A DNA stretch of 64,000 nt from an uncultured Prevotellaceae bacterium (GTDB taxonomy: Bacteria > Bacteroidota > Bacteroidia > Bacteroidales > Bacteroidaceae): assembly GCA_902768785.1 (NCBI GenBank), contig CACXMM010000005.1:47286-111285 (forward strand). Direction: 5' to 3'. Below, one piece after another: positions 35,192 to 44,421 of this stretch (within the stretch, counting starts at the first letter, position 1; each line of letters starts with the position of its first letter). The translations under genes and the position numbers were made by a program. The notes under the pieces were generated by a model. That model was not told the DNA's origin, did not search any database, and was given only the letters and a program-made list of their open reading frames with translations.

Positions 35192-35368
35192 CAACTTTCT
35201 CCCCAATTAATTGCAACAAAATAAATGGAGTGCGGTATTCAGAGCATGCTCTTTTGCTTTTTTAACGTTTGGATTTATGTTTTTTAAGAAGATAGGATAA
35301 CTCCTACCTCCCTTTCACTTGTATTGAATGTATAATCGCTCGAATTATAAACAAATTAATAAATACGT

Positions 35369-37600
35369 ATGAAAAGAAGATTATTCGTAGGTGCTGCCGC
35401 CCTGCTGATGGCAACGGCGATGATGGCACAGGGTGGCAAGTTTGCCATGAAGGGAACCATCAAGAATGCCAACGGGGAGAAAATCTTCCTGCGCTATGGC
35501 AGTCAGGAGAAACCCGTTCTTGACAGTGCCGTGGTGAAGAAAGGAAAGTTCACCTTCAAGGGCGTGATGAATAAGCCCTACTCCTTGGCATTGCTTTACA
35601 TGGGCAGCCTTGAAGGAAGGGTAGATGATGTGAAATATGTGCAGTTCTCCCTGGAACCGGCGAACTTCACGGCCGTCATCGATGCCGACCAGTTCAGGCA
35701 GGCGGTGATCCATGGGGGTAAGACACAGGAGGAGAGCAATGCGCTGAATGCCTCCCTCGCCGAGGTGAACAAGAAACTGGAGGAGCTGAATGATGCCTAT
35801 TACAAGGCCAGCGGTGAGGCGCGCGAGGCCATCAAGGAACAGATGGAGCCGTATTCTCAGAAGGCCAAGAAAGCCCGTGAGGATTTCTTCAAAACACACC
35901 CCGATTCCTATCTCTCTCCCCAGTTCCTTCGCTATAGTACAGGAGACATGACCTATGCTGAGCTGAAAGGCGTCTATAACAGTTTCAGCGATGATGTGAA
36001 GAAATACGGAGAGTGTGAGGATATCGTAAAAGAGATCAATGCCCTGGAACGTGTACAACCAGGGAAGACAGCTCCCGACTTCACCGCCAACGACATCAAT
36101 GGGAAACCGTTCACGATGAGCAGTCTGAAGGGACATGTCACCATCATCGACTTCTGGGCTTCCTGGTGTGTGCCCTGCCGGAAGAGCAACCCCCACATGT
36201 TGGAGGTATATAAGAAATATCGTGCCAAAGGACTGGAAATGGTATATGTGAGTGATGATGACTCGAACCCCAAGGCTTGGCATACCGCCGTGGAGAAAGA
36301 CAAACTGAAAGGTGACGGCTTCCACCATGTGCTGCGCGGCATGAAATGGGATCGTTCGAAGGGAGCAGCTGGTATTGACCATACCAATGATATCAGTGAC
36401 AAGTATGCCATCCACTACCTGCCCACGAAATACCTGATTGATCAGCAGGGACGTATCGTAGGAAAGGTGGAGAGCGATGAGTGGTTGGAGCAGCAGCTCG
36501 AACGACTACTGGGAAAGGCGAAGTATCCGTTCACCATCAACGGTACCGTCGCCAAGGCCGAAGGGAAAACAGTGGCACTCAGCTATGGGAGTCGTGAGAA
36601 CACGAAGACGGCCACGGCAGTAGTGAAAGACGGAGCCTTTACCCTCAGTGGCGTACTCGATAAGCCCTACGCATCAGGACAGATCATTCTGGGCGAATGG
36701 GATCGCATGAAGGGCGGTGACGCCTGTCAGCTGGCTTTGGAGGAAGGGACGTTCACCATCAATGCCCCCACAGGAAAGATCGCCGATGCCTTGATCAAGG
36801 GCGGTAAGGCACAGGATGACCTGAATACCTACAATGCGGAGTTGAAACCTGTGATGGATCCGTTGATGGCACTAAATACCCAATATAATAATGCCAAGAA
36901 CGAAAAGCAACGCGAGGCCATCGGGAAGAAGATGGAGCCGTTGAGAAAACAGTATGCTGACTATGTTCATCACTATATGCTGACACATCCCGACTCCTAT
37001 ATCTCTGCCCAGAACCTGATGATGGACATGGGACGTATGAGCTATGAGGAGATCAAGAAGGTATATAACGGATTCACAGAGAAGGTGCGCCTCTATGGAG
37101 AAACGAAAGAGATCGAAGAAGAGATCGATGCCTTGGGAAAGACACAGCCCGGTGCTGAAGCGCCCGACTTTACCGCCAACGACATCAACGGACAGTCGTT
37201 CACCTTGTCAAGCCTGAAGGGAAAGGTGGTGATCCTCGACTTCTGGGCATCGTGGTGTGTTCCCTGCCGCAAGAGCAACCCCCACATGAAGGCCCTCTAC
37301 GAGAAATATCATGACAAAGGCCTCGACATGGTGTATGTATCCGATGACGACAGCAATGAGGGCGCCTGGAGGAAGGCTGTGGAGAAAGACGGACTGGTGG
37401 GCGACGGCTTCCACCATGTGCTTCGCGGACTGAAACGTACGGCACAGGGCTATGACAAGACAAATGATATTTCCCAACAGTATGCCATCCATTACATTCC
37501 CACGAAATACCTCATCGACCGTGAGGGTAAGATCGTCTGCAGGATCGATGAAGGACAGGATGAACTGCTTGACCAGAAACTGGCGGAACTGTTGAAATAG
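35369..37600 (+). CDS. Duplicated DUF4369-thioredoxin (TlpA-like) protein
   Basis: A 743-residue exported protein made of two copies of the same module in one chain. A signal peptide (MKRRLFVGAAALLMATAMMAQ) precedes module 1: DUF4369-like beta domain about 24-225, redoxin domain about 230-380. Module 2 repeats both (about 388-595 and 597-743) without a second signal peptide. Each redoxin has WASWCVPCRKSNPHM, with active cysteines 267/270 and 630/633, exactly 363 residues apart. The usual family member has one module of about 370 residues. Probably a periplasmic or outer-membrane-facing thiol oxidoreductase. A hairpin follows the stop. Confidence 0.88.
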   Translation: MKRRLFVGAAALLMATAMMAQGGKFAMKGTIKNANGEKIFLRYGSQEKPVLDSAVVKKGKFTFKGVMNKPYSLALLYMGSLEGRVDDVKYVQFSLEPANFTAVIDADQFRQAVIHGGKTQEESNALNASLAEVNKKLEELNDAYYKASGEAREAIKEQMEPYSQKAKKAREDFFKTHPDSYLSPQFLRYSTGDMTYAELKGVYNSFSDDVKKYGECEDIVKEINALERVQPGKTAPDFTANDINGKPFTMSSLKGHVTIIDFWASWCVPCRKSNPHMLEVYKKYRAKGLEMVYVSDDDSNPKAWHTAVEKDKLKGDGFHHVLRGMKWDRSKGAAGIDHTNDISDKYAIHYLPTKYLIDQQGRIVGKVESDEWLEQQLERLLGKAKYPFTINGTVAKAEGKTVALSYGSRENTKTATAVVKDGAFTLSGVLDKPYASGQIILGEWDRMKGGDACQLALEEGTFTINAPTGKIADALIKGGKAQDDLNTYNAELKPVMDPLMALNTQYNNAKNEKQREAIGKKMEPLRKQYADYVHHYMLTHPDSYISAQNLMMDMGRMSYEEIKKVYNGFTEKVRLYGETKEIEEEIDALGKTQPGAEAPDFTANDINGQSFTLSSLKGKVVILDFWASWCVPCRKSNPHMKALYEKYHDKGLDMVYVSDDDSNEGAWRKAVEKDGLVGDGFHHVLRGLKRTAQGYDKTNDISQQYAIHYIPTKYLIDREGKIVCRIDEGQDELLDQKLAELLK

Positions 37601-37623
37601 AATGAATCTTTGAGACTTTTAAG

Positions 37624-37660
37624 GAACACAGAGACTCTGAGGCTCAGAGTCTCTGTGTTC
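37624..37660 (+). terminator. 17-bp perfect hairpin after the duplicated thioredoxin gene
   Basis: GAACACAGAGACTCTGA (37624-37640), loop GGC, TCAGAGTCTCTGTGTTC (37644-37660). The stem is perfect but no T-tract follows. It separates the two TlpA-type genes. Confidence 0.65.
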
Positions 37661-37800
37661 AAACAAGTAACATGGACACCCCAAAAGATAGTTAAAAGAT
37701 AAATTATCCTAAAAATGGGAGCAGATTGTATCCTTTTCCCCACCATAAACGTCTTTAGGGTAGTTTTGATTATAATCACGTAAAAAGAATACAACAAACA

Positions 37801-38943
37801 ATGAGAAAGATTTTATTATCCATGACCATGCTTGTCGTTGCCCTGACAGGCTGTGCCAATGATGGCAGTGTTCACGTAAAGGGAAATATGAAGAATGTGG
37901 GAGACACCCTTCTGGCATTGACACCGCAGACACAGAATGCCCCGCAGACCGTCTTGGTGAAGAACGGAGTGTTTGAGTTCGACTTCCCCCTGACGGAGGT
38001 TACCGACTTCTACCTCGTGTCACCTGGTGTGATGCGTGGTGAGCGCAGTGAGAACAATGTGCAGATGCAACTGCTCGGCGTTCCTGGTGAGCGCATGGAA
38101 CTGGTGGGAGATATCAAGGAACGCTTCGACATCACAGGTTCGAAGTTCTATCAGGAGTACCATGAGTTGGATCTGATGGTGGAGAACGCCCAGAAGGAAG
38201 CTAACGATTTCCAGGCAAAATGTTCGAAGATGATGAAGGACGGAGTCAGTCAGGACTCCGTGATGAAAATCTACAATGCGGGAATGCCTGCCATTCGCGA
38301 GAAGATCAAACAGGCGATGCTTGGCTTCCTGAAGGCTCATCCCGACTACGAGGCTTCTGCTGCCATCGTGCCCCAGCTGGCCATGACAGGTGTGGGTGTC
38401 AACGAAATGAAAGAGGCTGCTGCCCTGTTGAGTGACAAGGTGAAGAACGGTCGTATGAAAAGCTACTATCAGGGAGTGATCGAACAGATGGAGGAGCAGG
38501 AGAAAGCAGAGGCTGAGGCTTCCAAGAAGCAGGCTGCCGGTGTGGAGGCTCCCGATTTCACGCTGAACGATATCAACGGTAAGCCGTTGAAGCTGTCGAG
38601 TCTGCGTGGCAAGTATGTCATCCTCGACTTCTGGGGCAGTTGGTGTGGCTGGTGTATCAAGGGCTTCCCTGAGATGAAGAACTATTATAATAAGTATAAG
38701 GGAAAGTTCGAGATCCTGGGTATCGACTGCAACGATACGGAGCAGAAATGGAAGGATGCCGTGAAGAAGAACGAGCTGCCTTGGCTCCACGTCTATAACC
38801 CCCGCGACAGCAAGGTGCTTTCCGACTATGGTGTGCAGGGCTTCCCCACCAAGATCATTGTAGGTCCCGATGGCAAGATCGTGAAGACCATCGTAGGTGA
38901 GGATCCTGAGTTCTACACCCTACTTGACAACTTGTTCAAGTAA
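37801..38943 (+). CDS. DUF4369-thioredoxin (TlpA-like) lipoprotein
   Basis: A 380-residue protein with a lipoprotein signal (LVVALTGCANDG, Cys at residue 18). Residues about 25-235 form the DUF4369-type beta domain plus a helical linker, and about 240-380 a redoxin domain with active site WGSWCGWCIKG and the cis-Pro loop GVQGFPTKIIV. Probably reduces or isomerises disulfides on the periplasmic side. It follows the duplicated family member on the same strand, so the two likely arose by duplication, although the active sites differ (CGWC versus CVPC). Confidence 0.88.
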   Translation: MRKILLSMTMLVVALTGCANDGSVHVKGNMKNVGDTLLALTPQTQNAPQTVLVKNGVFEFDFPLTEVTDFYLVSPGVMRGERSENNVQMQLLGVPGERMELVGDIKERFDITGSKFYQEYHELDLMVENAQKEANDFQAKCSKMMKDGVSQDSVMKIYNAGMPAIREKIKQAMLGFLKAHPDYEASAAIVPQLAMTGVGVNEMKEAAALLSDKVKNGRMKSYYQGVIEQMEEQEKAEAEASKKQAAGVEAPDFTLNDINGKPLKLSSLRGKYVILDFWGSWCGWCIKGFPEMKNYYNKYKGKFEILGIDCNDTEQKWKDAVKKNELPWLHVYNPRDSKVLSDYGVQGFPTKIIVGPDGKIVKTIVGEDPEFYTLLDNLFK

Positions 38944-38973
38944 TCGATTCAATTATCACAAACAATACTTTTG

Positions 38974-39014
38974 AAGCAAGAGGCAGGAGGCAAGAGACTT
39001 CCTGCCTCTTGCTT
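38974..39014 (+). terminator. 15-bp perfect hairpin after the TlpA-like lipoprotein gene
   Basis: AAGCAAGAGGCAGGA (38974-38988) pairs with TCCTGCCTCTTGCTT (39000-39014). The following bases are TCCGTT, so the T-tract is poor. Position after the stop supports a terminator. Confidence 0.65.
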
Positions 39015-39058
39015 TCCGTTCAGTCGAAAAATCTGAATATCTCATGGTGTCTCCAAAA

Positions 39059-39212
39059 GTAGGCTTTACTTTCATCGCAATTAGAGCCTACGTAAACCTT
39101 AAGTAGGCTTTACGTAAACATTAAGTAGGCTTTACTTCCATCGCAAGTAACCTTTACTTTCAATGCAATTAGCCTTTTCTTTCAACGCAATCAGACCTTA
39201 CTTTGGAGGAAA
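39059..39212. repeat. Seven tandem units of exactly 22 bp
   Basis: Units begin at 39059, 39081, 39103, 39125, 39147, 39169 and 39191. Each splits into two 11-bp halves, consensus GTAGGCTTTAC and TTTCATCGCAA; unit 2 and unit 3 have GTAAACCTTAA or GTAAACATTAA as second half. The array lies between the convergent TlpA-like and glnN genes. There is no spacer sequence between units. Confidence 0.88.
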
Positions 39213-39277
39213 GAAGCGAAAAGGCACCACCCATGCAGATGATTATGCATGAGTGATGCCTTTAGAAGTTTAGTGGT

Positions 39278-41494
39278 TTAGCGGATGAACAACAGTTCAC
39301 GGTACTTCGGTAACGGCCAGAGACTGTCATCGACGATGAGTTCCAGCTTATCTATCTGGTAACGGATATCGTCAAGTTTTGGCTCGACTTTGTCGTGATA
39401 GGCGATGGCCTTCTGGTGCTCATCCTCTATCTTATTGGCCTGTTTGCGGGCATTAACCAGCTCATCGACCATGCACTCGATGGCACTGGTGCGCTCAGCG
39501 ATCTCCTCAATGATTTTCTTGTTACGGGCAGAGAGCTTGTCTGCGGTATCGATGGGGAAGACAACGGCCAGGTTACTGATGTTCTGCAGCAACTGCGTCT
39601 GGTAGCGTGTGGCCACAGGGATGATATGGTTCATCGAGAGGTCGCCCAGGACGCGGGCTTCAATCTGGATCTTCTTGGTGTAGGTCTCCCATTTCACCTC
39701 GTTACGGGCCTCCAGCTCCTTTTGAGTCATCACACCGAGACTTTCGAACATCTGGATACTTTCTGCGTCAAGGTAGCGTTCGAAGATTTTCGGACATGAC
39801 TTCTCGACGTCGAGACCACGCTTGGCGGCTTCCTCCACCCACTCGTCGCTGTAGCCATTACCATCGAAGCGGATGGGCTTGCAGGTCTTGATATCATCTC
39901 GCAGTACCTCGAGAATGGCATGGTACACAGCACTGTGATCAGTACCCTCGAGTTTCTTCTCCAGCTCAGGGATCAGAGCATCTACGCGCTTCTTAAAGTC
40001 CACCAAGGCTTCAGCTACGGCACTGTTCAGAGCAATCATAGCCGAGGCGCAGTTGGCCTCAGAACCTACGGCACGGAACTCGAAGCGGTTGCCCGTGAAG
40101 GCAAAGGGTGACGTACGGTTACGGTCGGTATTGTCGATGAAGAGCTCGGGAATCTCGGGAATGTCCATCTTCAGTCCCTGCTTACCAGCCATGGCGAGGA
40201 TATCGGAAACATCGGCTTTCTCGATGTGATCGAGCAACTCAGATACCTGCTTACCAAGGAATGACGAGATAATGGCGGGCGGTGCCTCGTTGGCACCTAA
40301 GCGGTGGGCATTGGTAGCTGACATGATGCTCGCCTTGAGGAGTCCGTTGTGGCGATAGACGCCCATCAGTGTCTCGACGATGAAGGTGGCGAAGCGCAGG
40401 TTCTGCTCAGCAGTCTTCCCAGGGGCATGGAGCAGTACGCCGTTGTCGGTGGAGAGGCTCCAGTTGTTGTGCTTACCGCTGCCATTGATGCCAGCGAACG
40501 GCTTTTCGTGGAGCAGTACGCGGAAGCCGTGCTTACGGGCTACGCGCTTCATCATGGACATGAGCAGCATATTGTGATCCACGGCAAGGTTGGTTTCCTC
40601 AAAGATAGGAGCCAGCTCAAACTGGTTAGGGGCCACCTCGTTGTGACGTGTCTTACAGGGGATGCCCAGTTCGAGGGCAACGATCTCCAGTTCTCGCATA
40701 AAGGCAGCGACACGCTCAGGAATGGAACCGAAGTAGTGGTCGTCCATCTGCTGGTTCTTGGCAGAGTCGTGACCCATCAGGGTGCGTCCCGTCAGCAACA
40801 GGTCAGGACGGGCAGAATAGAGTCCTTCGTCCACGAGGAAATACTCCTGTTCCCATCCGAGGTTGCTGGTCACCTTCTTGACGCTGGGGTCAAAATAGTG
40901 ACACACATCGGTAGCTGCCACATTAACGGCATGGAGGGCACGCAACAGCGGAGCTTTATAGTCGAGCGCCTCACCAGTGTAAGAGATGAAGACGGTGGGG
41001 ATACACAGCGTGTCGTCAATGATAAATACCGGACTGGTGGGGTCCCATGCCGAATAGCCACGGGCCTCGAAGGTGCTGCGGATACCACCGCTAGGGAACG
41101 AGCTGGCGTCGGGCTCCTGCTGTACGAGCAGCTTACCCGTGAACTCCTCCACCATACCACCCTTTCCGTCATGCTCGATGAACGAGTCGTGCTTCTCGGC
41201 AGTGCCTTCCGTCAGTGGCTGGAACCAGTGGGTGTAGTGCGTCACACCGTTCTCTGTAGCCCACTGTTTCATGCCCGCTGCCACAGCATCTGCTACAGCA
41301 CGATCGAGGGGTACGCCATTGTCCATGACATCGATCATTTTTTCGTAAGTATCTTTGGGCAGGTACTTGTACATTTTCTCCCGTGAGAAGACCTTTTTGC
41401 CAAAGAACTCTGACGGTCTCTCTTCCGGTATTATTACTTCAAGTGGCTTCTTTTTGAATGCTTCACCGACAACCTGAAATCTTAATGTTTCCAT
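39278..41494 (-). CDS. glnN: Glutamine synthetase type III
   Basis: A 738-residue cytoplasmic enzyme making glutamine from glutamate, ammonia and ATP; type III is the typical Bacteroidales form and this length is normal. The N-terminal RPSEFFGKKVFS, the HYTHWFQPLTEGTAEKHDSF region, the metal and glutamate-binding stretch FAGINGSGKHNNWS, and the EVAPNQFELAPIFEE motif identify it clearly. It opens the nitrogen cluster but is separated from the amtB genes by a terminator (41711-41746). Its upstream region holds four CATTTTG motifs. Confidence 0.97.
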   Translation of the reverse strand: METLRFQVVGEAFKKKPLEVIIPEERPSEFFGKKVFSREKMYKYLPKDTYEKMIDVMDNGVPLDRAVADAVAAGMKQWATENGVTHYTHWFQPLTEGTAEKHDSFIEHDGKGGMVEEFTGKLLVQQEPDASSFPSGGIRSTFEARGYSAWDPTSPVFIIDDTLCIPTVFISYTGEALDYKAPLLRALHAVNVAATDVCHYFDPSVKKVTSNLGWEQEYFLVDEGLYSARPDLLLTGRTLMGHDSAKNQQMDDHYFGSIPERVAAFMRELEIVALELGIPCKTRHNEVAPNQFELAPIFEETNLAVDHNMLLMSMMKRVARKHGFRVLLHEKPFAGINGSGKHNNWSLSTDNGVLLHAPGKTAEQNLRFATFIVETLMGVYRHNGLLKASIMSATNAHRLGANEAPPAIISSFLGKQVSELLDHIEKADVSDILAMAGKQGLKMDIPEIPELFIDNTDRNRTSPFAFTGNRFEFRAVGSEANCASAMIALNSAVAEALVDFKKRVDALIPELEKKLEGTDHSAVYHAILEVLRDDIKTCKPIRFDGNGYSDEWVEEAAKRGLDVEKSCPKIFERYLDAESIQMFESLGVMTQKELEARNEVKWETYTKKIQIEARVLGDLSMNHIIPVATRYQTQLLQNISNLAVVFPIDTADKLSARNKKIIEEIAERTSAIECMVDELVNARKQANKIEDEHQKAIAYHDKVEPKLDDIRYQIDKLELIVDDSLWPLPKYRELLFIR

Positions 41495-41545
41495 AATCTT
41501 TACCTTTTTAATCAGTTTGTAATACCATAATCTTGTTTACTGGTG

Positions 41546-41553
41546 CAAAGATA
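41546..41553 (-). promoter_or_regulatory. -7 box for glnN
   Basis: On the minus strand TATCTTTG, 52 bases before the start codon. No clear -33 box, which would fit an activated promoter. Confidence 0.55.
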
Positions 41554-41618
41554 CGGCAATTTGTTGGTATAGTATGCGCGTTTGTTTCGTTTTGTTTGTT
41601 AAATTAATTATTAACTAT

Positions 41619-41699
41619 CATTTTGTAATTTAAATATGTTTCCTTACTTACTATTTGCTTTCATTTTGCAAGAAAATATTGTCATTTTGAATCATTTTG
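41619..41699. promoter_or_regulatory. Cluster of four CATTTTG motifs upstream of glnN
   Basis: CATTTTG occurs at 41619, 41662, 41683 and 41693, all on the plus strand, most preceded by T. The same heptamer recurs in the other nitrogen-gene control regions (44211, 44304, 46698, 46730, 56741, and inverted at 56772). Candidate regulator site; not a motif I can name. Confidence 0.4.
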
Positions 41700-41710
41700 T
41701 AATCTAACAC

Positions 41711-41746
41711 AAAAAACCCCTCCCTTGTCGTTACAACAGGGAGGGG
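41711..41746 (-). terminator. Terminator of the PII-amtB-OMP operon
   Basis: Read on the minus strand: CCCCTCCCTGTT, a short loop, ACAAGGGAGGGG, then TTTTTT. A classic factor-independent terminator 20 bases after the outer membrane protein stop. Confidence 0.9.
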
Positions 41747-41765
41747 AAATGGCTGTCTGGGAGGA

Positions 41766-42470
41766 TCAGGGCTGCAGCGTAAATCCCAAGACCAGATAGG
41801 CTTTCTGTGAGCACGGGTTAGCAACAACCTGTCCGAAGACGGGCACTGAGAACGTGTCGGTGATCTTGATCTCCTTCGTGGCCTTCAGTGCCAGATTGGT
41901 GACGGCAAAGCCCGTCGTACCGTAATAATCGGTGGCAAAGGGCACAGCACCCGCCGTAGCGGTCCAGTCAACAGTGGCAAGCTTGAAGGGTGCATTGACT
42001 TCAAAGTAGCTGCTGTAAGCGCGGTCACCGTCATTGTTCATACCGTCGTTGCCTGCAAAATTGCTGTACCACTGGAGAGAGGCAAAACCGAAGTCATAGC
42101 CGATATTGGCTTCGAAGACGTGATTCGTAGCGTGGGCATTGTATTTGAAATAACGTGCCTGTGGATCACCTCCGGCATTTGTCCAATAGTCGGTGACACC
42201 TATGTTGAAGCCCCCCATTGTGTAGCTGAGTGTGAGGTCGAGTTCCTTGGTGTCCGCAGCGTTGGAGAGTCCTACATTTCCCCAGGCCGTCAGTGACAGT
42301 CCCTGATACCCAATGCCCAGTGTGGGCTGCAGTGAGACATCGCCTAAGTCCTGACCACGCCAGATGTAACTGCTTACAACATCTCCACTGATCGTCGTTT
42401 CTATCTCTTCCTGTGCAAGGGCAATGCCGCCAAGCACCATGCCCATTGCCAATAGAACAATCCTTTTCAT
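41766..42470 (-). CDS. Small outer membrane beta-barrel protein of the ammonium operon
   Basis: A 234-residue protein with signal peptide MKRIVLLAMGMVLGGIALAQ and then alternating strands ending in an outer membrane-type C-terminus (KAYLVLGFTLQP). The SSYIWRGQDLGDVSLQPTL start resembles the TorF/Gcw_chp putative porin family. It is the last gene of the PII-amtB operon, 29 bases after amtB, so a role in passage of a nitrogen source across the outer membrane is a reasonable guess only. Confidence 0.75.
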   Translation of the reverse strand: MKRIVLLAMGMVLGGIALAQEEIETTISGDVVSSYIWRGQDLGDVSLQPTLGIGYQGLSLTAWGNVGLSNAADTKELDLTLSYTMGGFNIGVTDYWTNAGGDPQARYFKYNAHATNHVFEANIGYDFGFASLQWYSNFAGNDGMNNDGDRAYSSYFEVNAPFKLATVDWTATAGAVPFATDYYGTTGFAVTNLALKATKEIKITDTFSVPVFGQVVANPCSQKAYLVLGFTLQP

Positions 42471-42499
42471 GACTTTAAATTTTTATCAATTATTCCTAT

Positions 42500-43753
42500 T
42501 TAATTATAGCAGAGCTCACCATGTTCATAGACATCGAGTCCTTCTTCTTCTATACGTTTATCAACGCGTAAACCACGTAAATATTTTATGCCATAGAACA
42601 AAATAAAACCACAGAGAGCTGCCCAAAGGTCAATGACCAGAATACCAAAGCACTCAGCACCGAAGAATCCCCAGCCGTGGCCATAGAAAGCACCATTCGT
42701 TGTGGACAGCAGTCCCGTCATCAGAGTACCCAGTATGCCACAGACTCCATGCACGCTGCTGGCACCAACGGGGTCGTCGATATGCAGTTTGTGGTCGATG
42801 AATTCGATAGCATAGACCAGTACGATGCCACAGACGAGACCAATGATAACGGCACCAAAAGGAGATACAAGGTCACAACCTGCGGTGATGCCTACCAATC
42901 CTGCCAGCACACCGTTCAATGTCAGCGAGAGTGACGGCTTCCCATATTTAATATAGGTGAGGAACATCGTTGCCACACCACCTGCTGCAGCAGCAAGGTT
43001 AGTGGTCAGGAACACATGGGAGATGGCTATGCGGTTCACCTCGCCAGAGGCTGCCAACTGTGATCCGGGATTGAAACCAAACCATCCCAGCCACAGGATG
43101 AATACGCCGAGGGCAGCCATAGCCAGGTTGTGACCAGGGATAGCACGGCTCTTCTTGTCAATACCATATTTCCCGATGCGTGGACCCAGTGCCAGAGCAC
43201 CAATCAACGCCAACACACCACCCACACTATGTACAATGGCCGAACCGGCAAAGTCGTGGAACACATCGCCAAACGTAGTCATCATGAATCCGTCTGCAGC
43301 ATCATTGCATAGCCAACCGCCTCCCCATGTCCAGTGGCCCTCGATGGGATAGATGAACAGTGAGATAACCGCTGAGTAAATCAGATACATCGAGAACTTG
43401 GTGCGCTCGGCCATGGCACCACTCACGATAGTGGCGCTCGTGGCACAGAACACTGTCTCGAAAATCAAGAAACCCTCTACGGGCAGGTCACCCTTATAGA
43501 AGCTCAGGTCACCCCAGTTGGGCGCACCTATAAAACCGGCACCCTCGCTACCGAACATAAATCCGAAGCCCAGGAAGAAGAACAGTAATGAGCCGAACAT
43601 GAAATCGACAAAATTCTTCATTAGGATATTTGCCGTGTTCTTACTACGTGTAAAACCTGCCTCACACAGCGCAAAGCCCGGTTGCATCCAAAAAACCAAC
43701 ATGGCTGCCAACAGCATCCATACAGTATCAAGTGATAATCCTATTTCGTTCAT
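42500..43753 (-). CDS. amtB: Ammonium transporter AmtB
   Basis: A 417-residue inner membrane channel with about 11 membrane segments. Family landmarks: WMLLAAMLVFWMQPGFALCE at the start, GAMAERTKFSMYLIYS, HSVGGVLALIGAL with a conserved pore His, and HGVCGILGTLMTGL with the second. The start at 43753 (MNEIGLSLDTVW) matches the family; the frame is open to 43879, but that extension overlaps the PII gene. The PII gene directly upstream (31-base gap) is the standard partner that blocks the channel when nitrogen is plentiful. Confidence 0.94.
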   Translation of the reverse strand: MNEIGLSLDTVWMLLAAMLVFWMQPGFALCEAGFTRSKNTANILMKNFVDFMFGSLLFFFLGFGFMFGSEGAGFIGAPNWGDLSFYKGDLPVEGFLIFETVFCATSATIVSGAMAERTKFSMYLIYSAVISLFIYPIEGHWTWGGGWLCNDAADGFMMTTFGDVFHDFAGSAIVHSVGGVLALIGALALGPRIGKYGIDKKSRAIPGHNLAMAALGVFILWLGWFGFNPGSQLAASGEVNRIAISHVFLTTNLAAAAGGVATMFLTYIKYGKPSLSLTLNGVLAGLVGITAGCDLVSPFGAVIIGLVCGIVLVYAIEFIDHKLHIDDPVGASSVHGVCGILGTLMTGLLSTTNGAFYGHGWGFFGAECFGILVIDLWAALCGFILFYGIKYLRGLRVDKRIEEEGLDVYEHGELCYN

Positions 43754-43784
43754 AATCCTTTTACCTTTAATGTTATTACCTTCA

Positions 43785-44132
43785 TTACTTTTTATCTCTA
43801 AGTACGGTATCACCATGCTCGCCTGTGCGAATGGACCAGGTGTCGATGACATCGCTAACAAAAATGCGACCATCGCCAACCTCGCCCGTATGGGCTACCT
43901 GCAGAATGACTTTCACTGTCGGATCAAGGAAAATATCGCGACACACGATAGTGATAGCCACACGCTCAATCACGTCGGTACTGTACTGCACTCCGCGGTA
44001 TATCCTCTCTTGACGGCTCTGACCAATGCCATGGACGTCGTGGTACTCAAACCAATCGATGTCCGACGAAAGCAAGGCTGCTTTTACCTCCTCGAACTTC
44101 GTCTTCCGAATAATTGCTTCAATCTTTTTCAT
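43785..44132 (-). CDS. Nitrogen regulatory protein PII (GlnK-like)
   Basis: A 115-residue cytoplasmic signal protein. MKKIEAIIRKTKFEEVKAAL is the conserved first strand and helix, and IYRGVQY in the T-loop includes Tyr50, equivalent to the tyrosine uridylylated in enterobacterial PII. HTGEVGDGRIFVSDV is the ATP-binding B-loop. The T-loop is somewhat divergent from GlnB/GlnK of proteobacteria. Linkage to amtB predicts control of ammonium uptake. Confidence 0.93.
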   Translation of the reverse strand: MKKIEAIIRKTKFEEVKAALLSSDIDWFEYHDVHGIGQSRQERIYRGVQYSTDVIERVAITIVCRDIFLDPTVKVILQVAHTGEVGDGRIFVSDVIDTWSIRTGEHGDTVLRDKK

Positions 44133-44199
44133 ACCTTAAAACCTTTATAAATTAATACTAAACCCTCCTAATGGGTTACACATTGTTTGATTTCGATGG

Positions 44200-44230
44200 C
44201 AAAGGTATGACATTTTGAAAATAGAACAAA
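44200..44230 (-). promoter_or_regulatory. Promoter for the PII-amtB-OMP operon
   Basis: On the minus strand TTTG (44227-44230), a 19-bp spacer, and TACCTTTG (44200-44207). A CATTTTG motif (44211-44217) lies inside the spacer, a second at 44304-44310. Confidence 0.75.
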
Positions 44231-44365
44231 CAGATTTAAATCACTTTGATTGTTAAAAATCGTCATATGTATCATATTGTAAGTAAATGGTTTTATAAAC
44301 CAACATTTTGTTAACCGCTTGAGGACATAATGTACCCATTTGCAACAAACTGTTAGCGGACACAA

Positions 44366-44404
44366 TAAAACTGTGGGCTGCAAAAGAGTGCAGCCCACAG
44401 TTTA
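44366..44404 (-). terminator. Terminator of the dapF-dapL operon
   Basis: A 13-bp perfect stem ACTGTGGGCTGCA (44370-44382) / TGCAGCCCACAGT (44389-44401), extended by A-T pairs. On the minus strand it is followed by TTTATTG. Confidence 0.85.
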
Positions 44405-44421
44405 TTATTGTTATCTGTCGT

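Noticed and set aside
35241-35252. Perfect 12-bp palindrome AGAGCATGCTCT between the GH3 and duplicated thioredoxin genes
   Set aside because: Short, single copy in the control regions read, and no known operator; could be chance.
39059-39212. 22-bp array considered as a CRISPR array
   Set aside because: Units follow each other with no spacers, repeats are degenerate, and no cas gene is present.
40349-41386. Open frame of 345 codons on the plus strand inside glnN
   Set aside because: Antisense to glutamine synthetase III, with no recognisable domain. Codon bias of the real gene explains the open frame.
43754-43879. N-terminal extension of AmtB
   Set aside because: It overlaps the PII coding region and adds residues not typical of the family; the ATG at 43753 fits.
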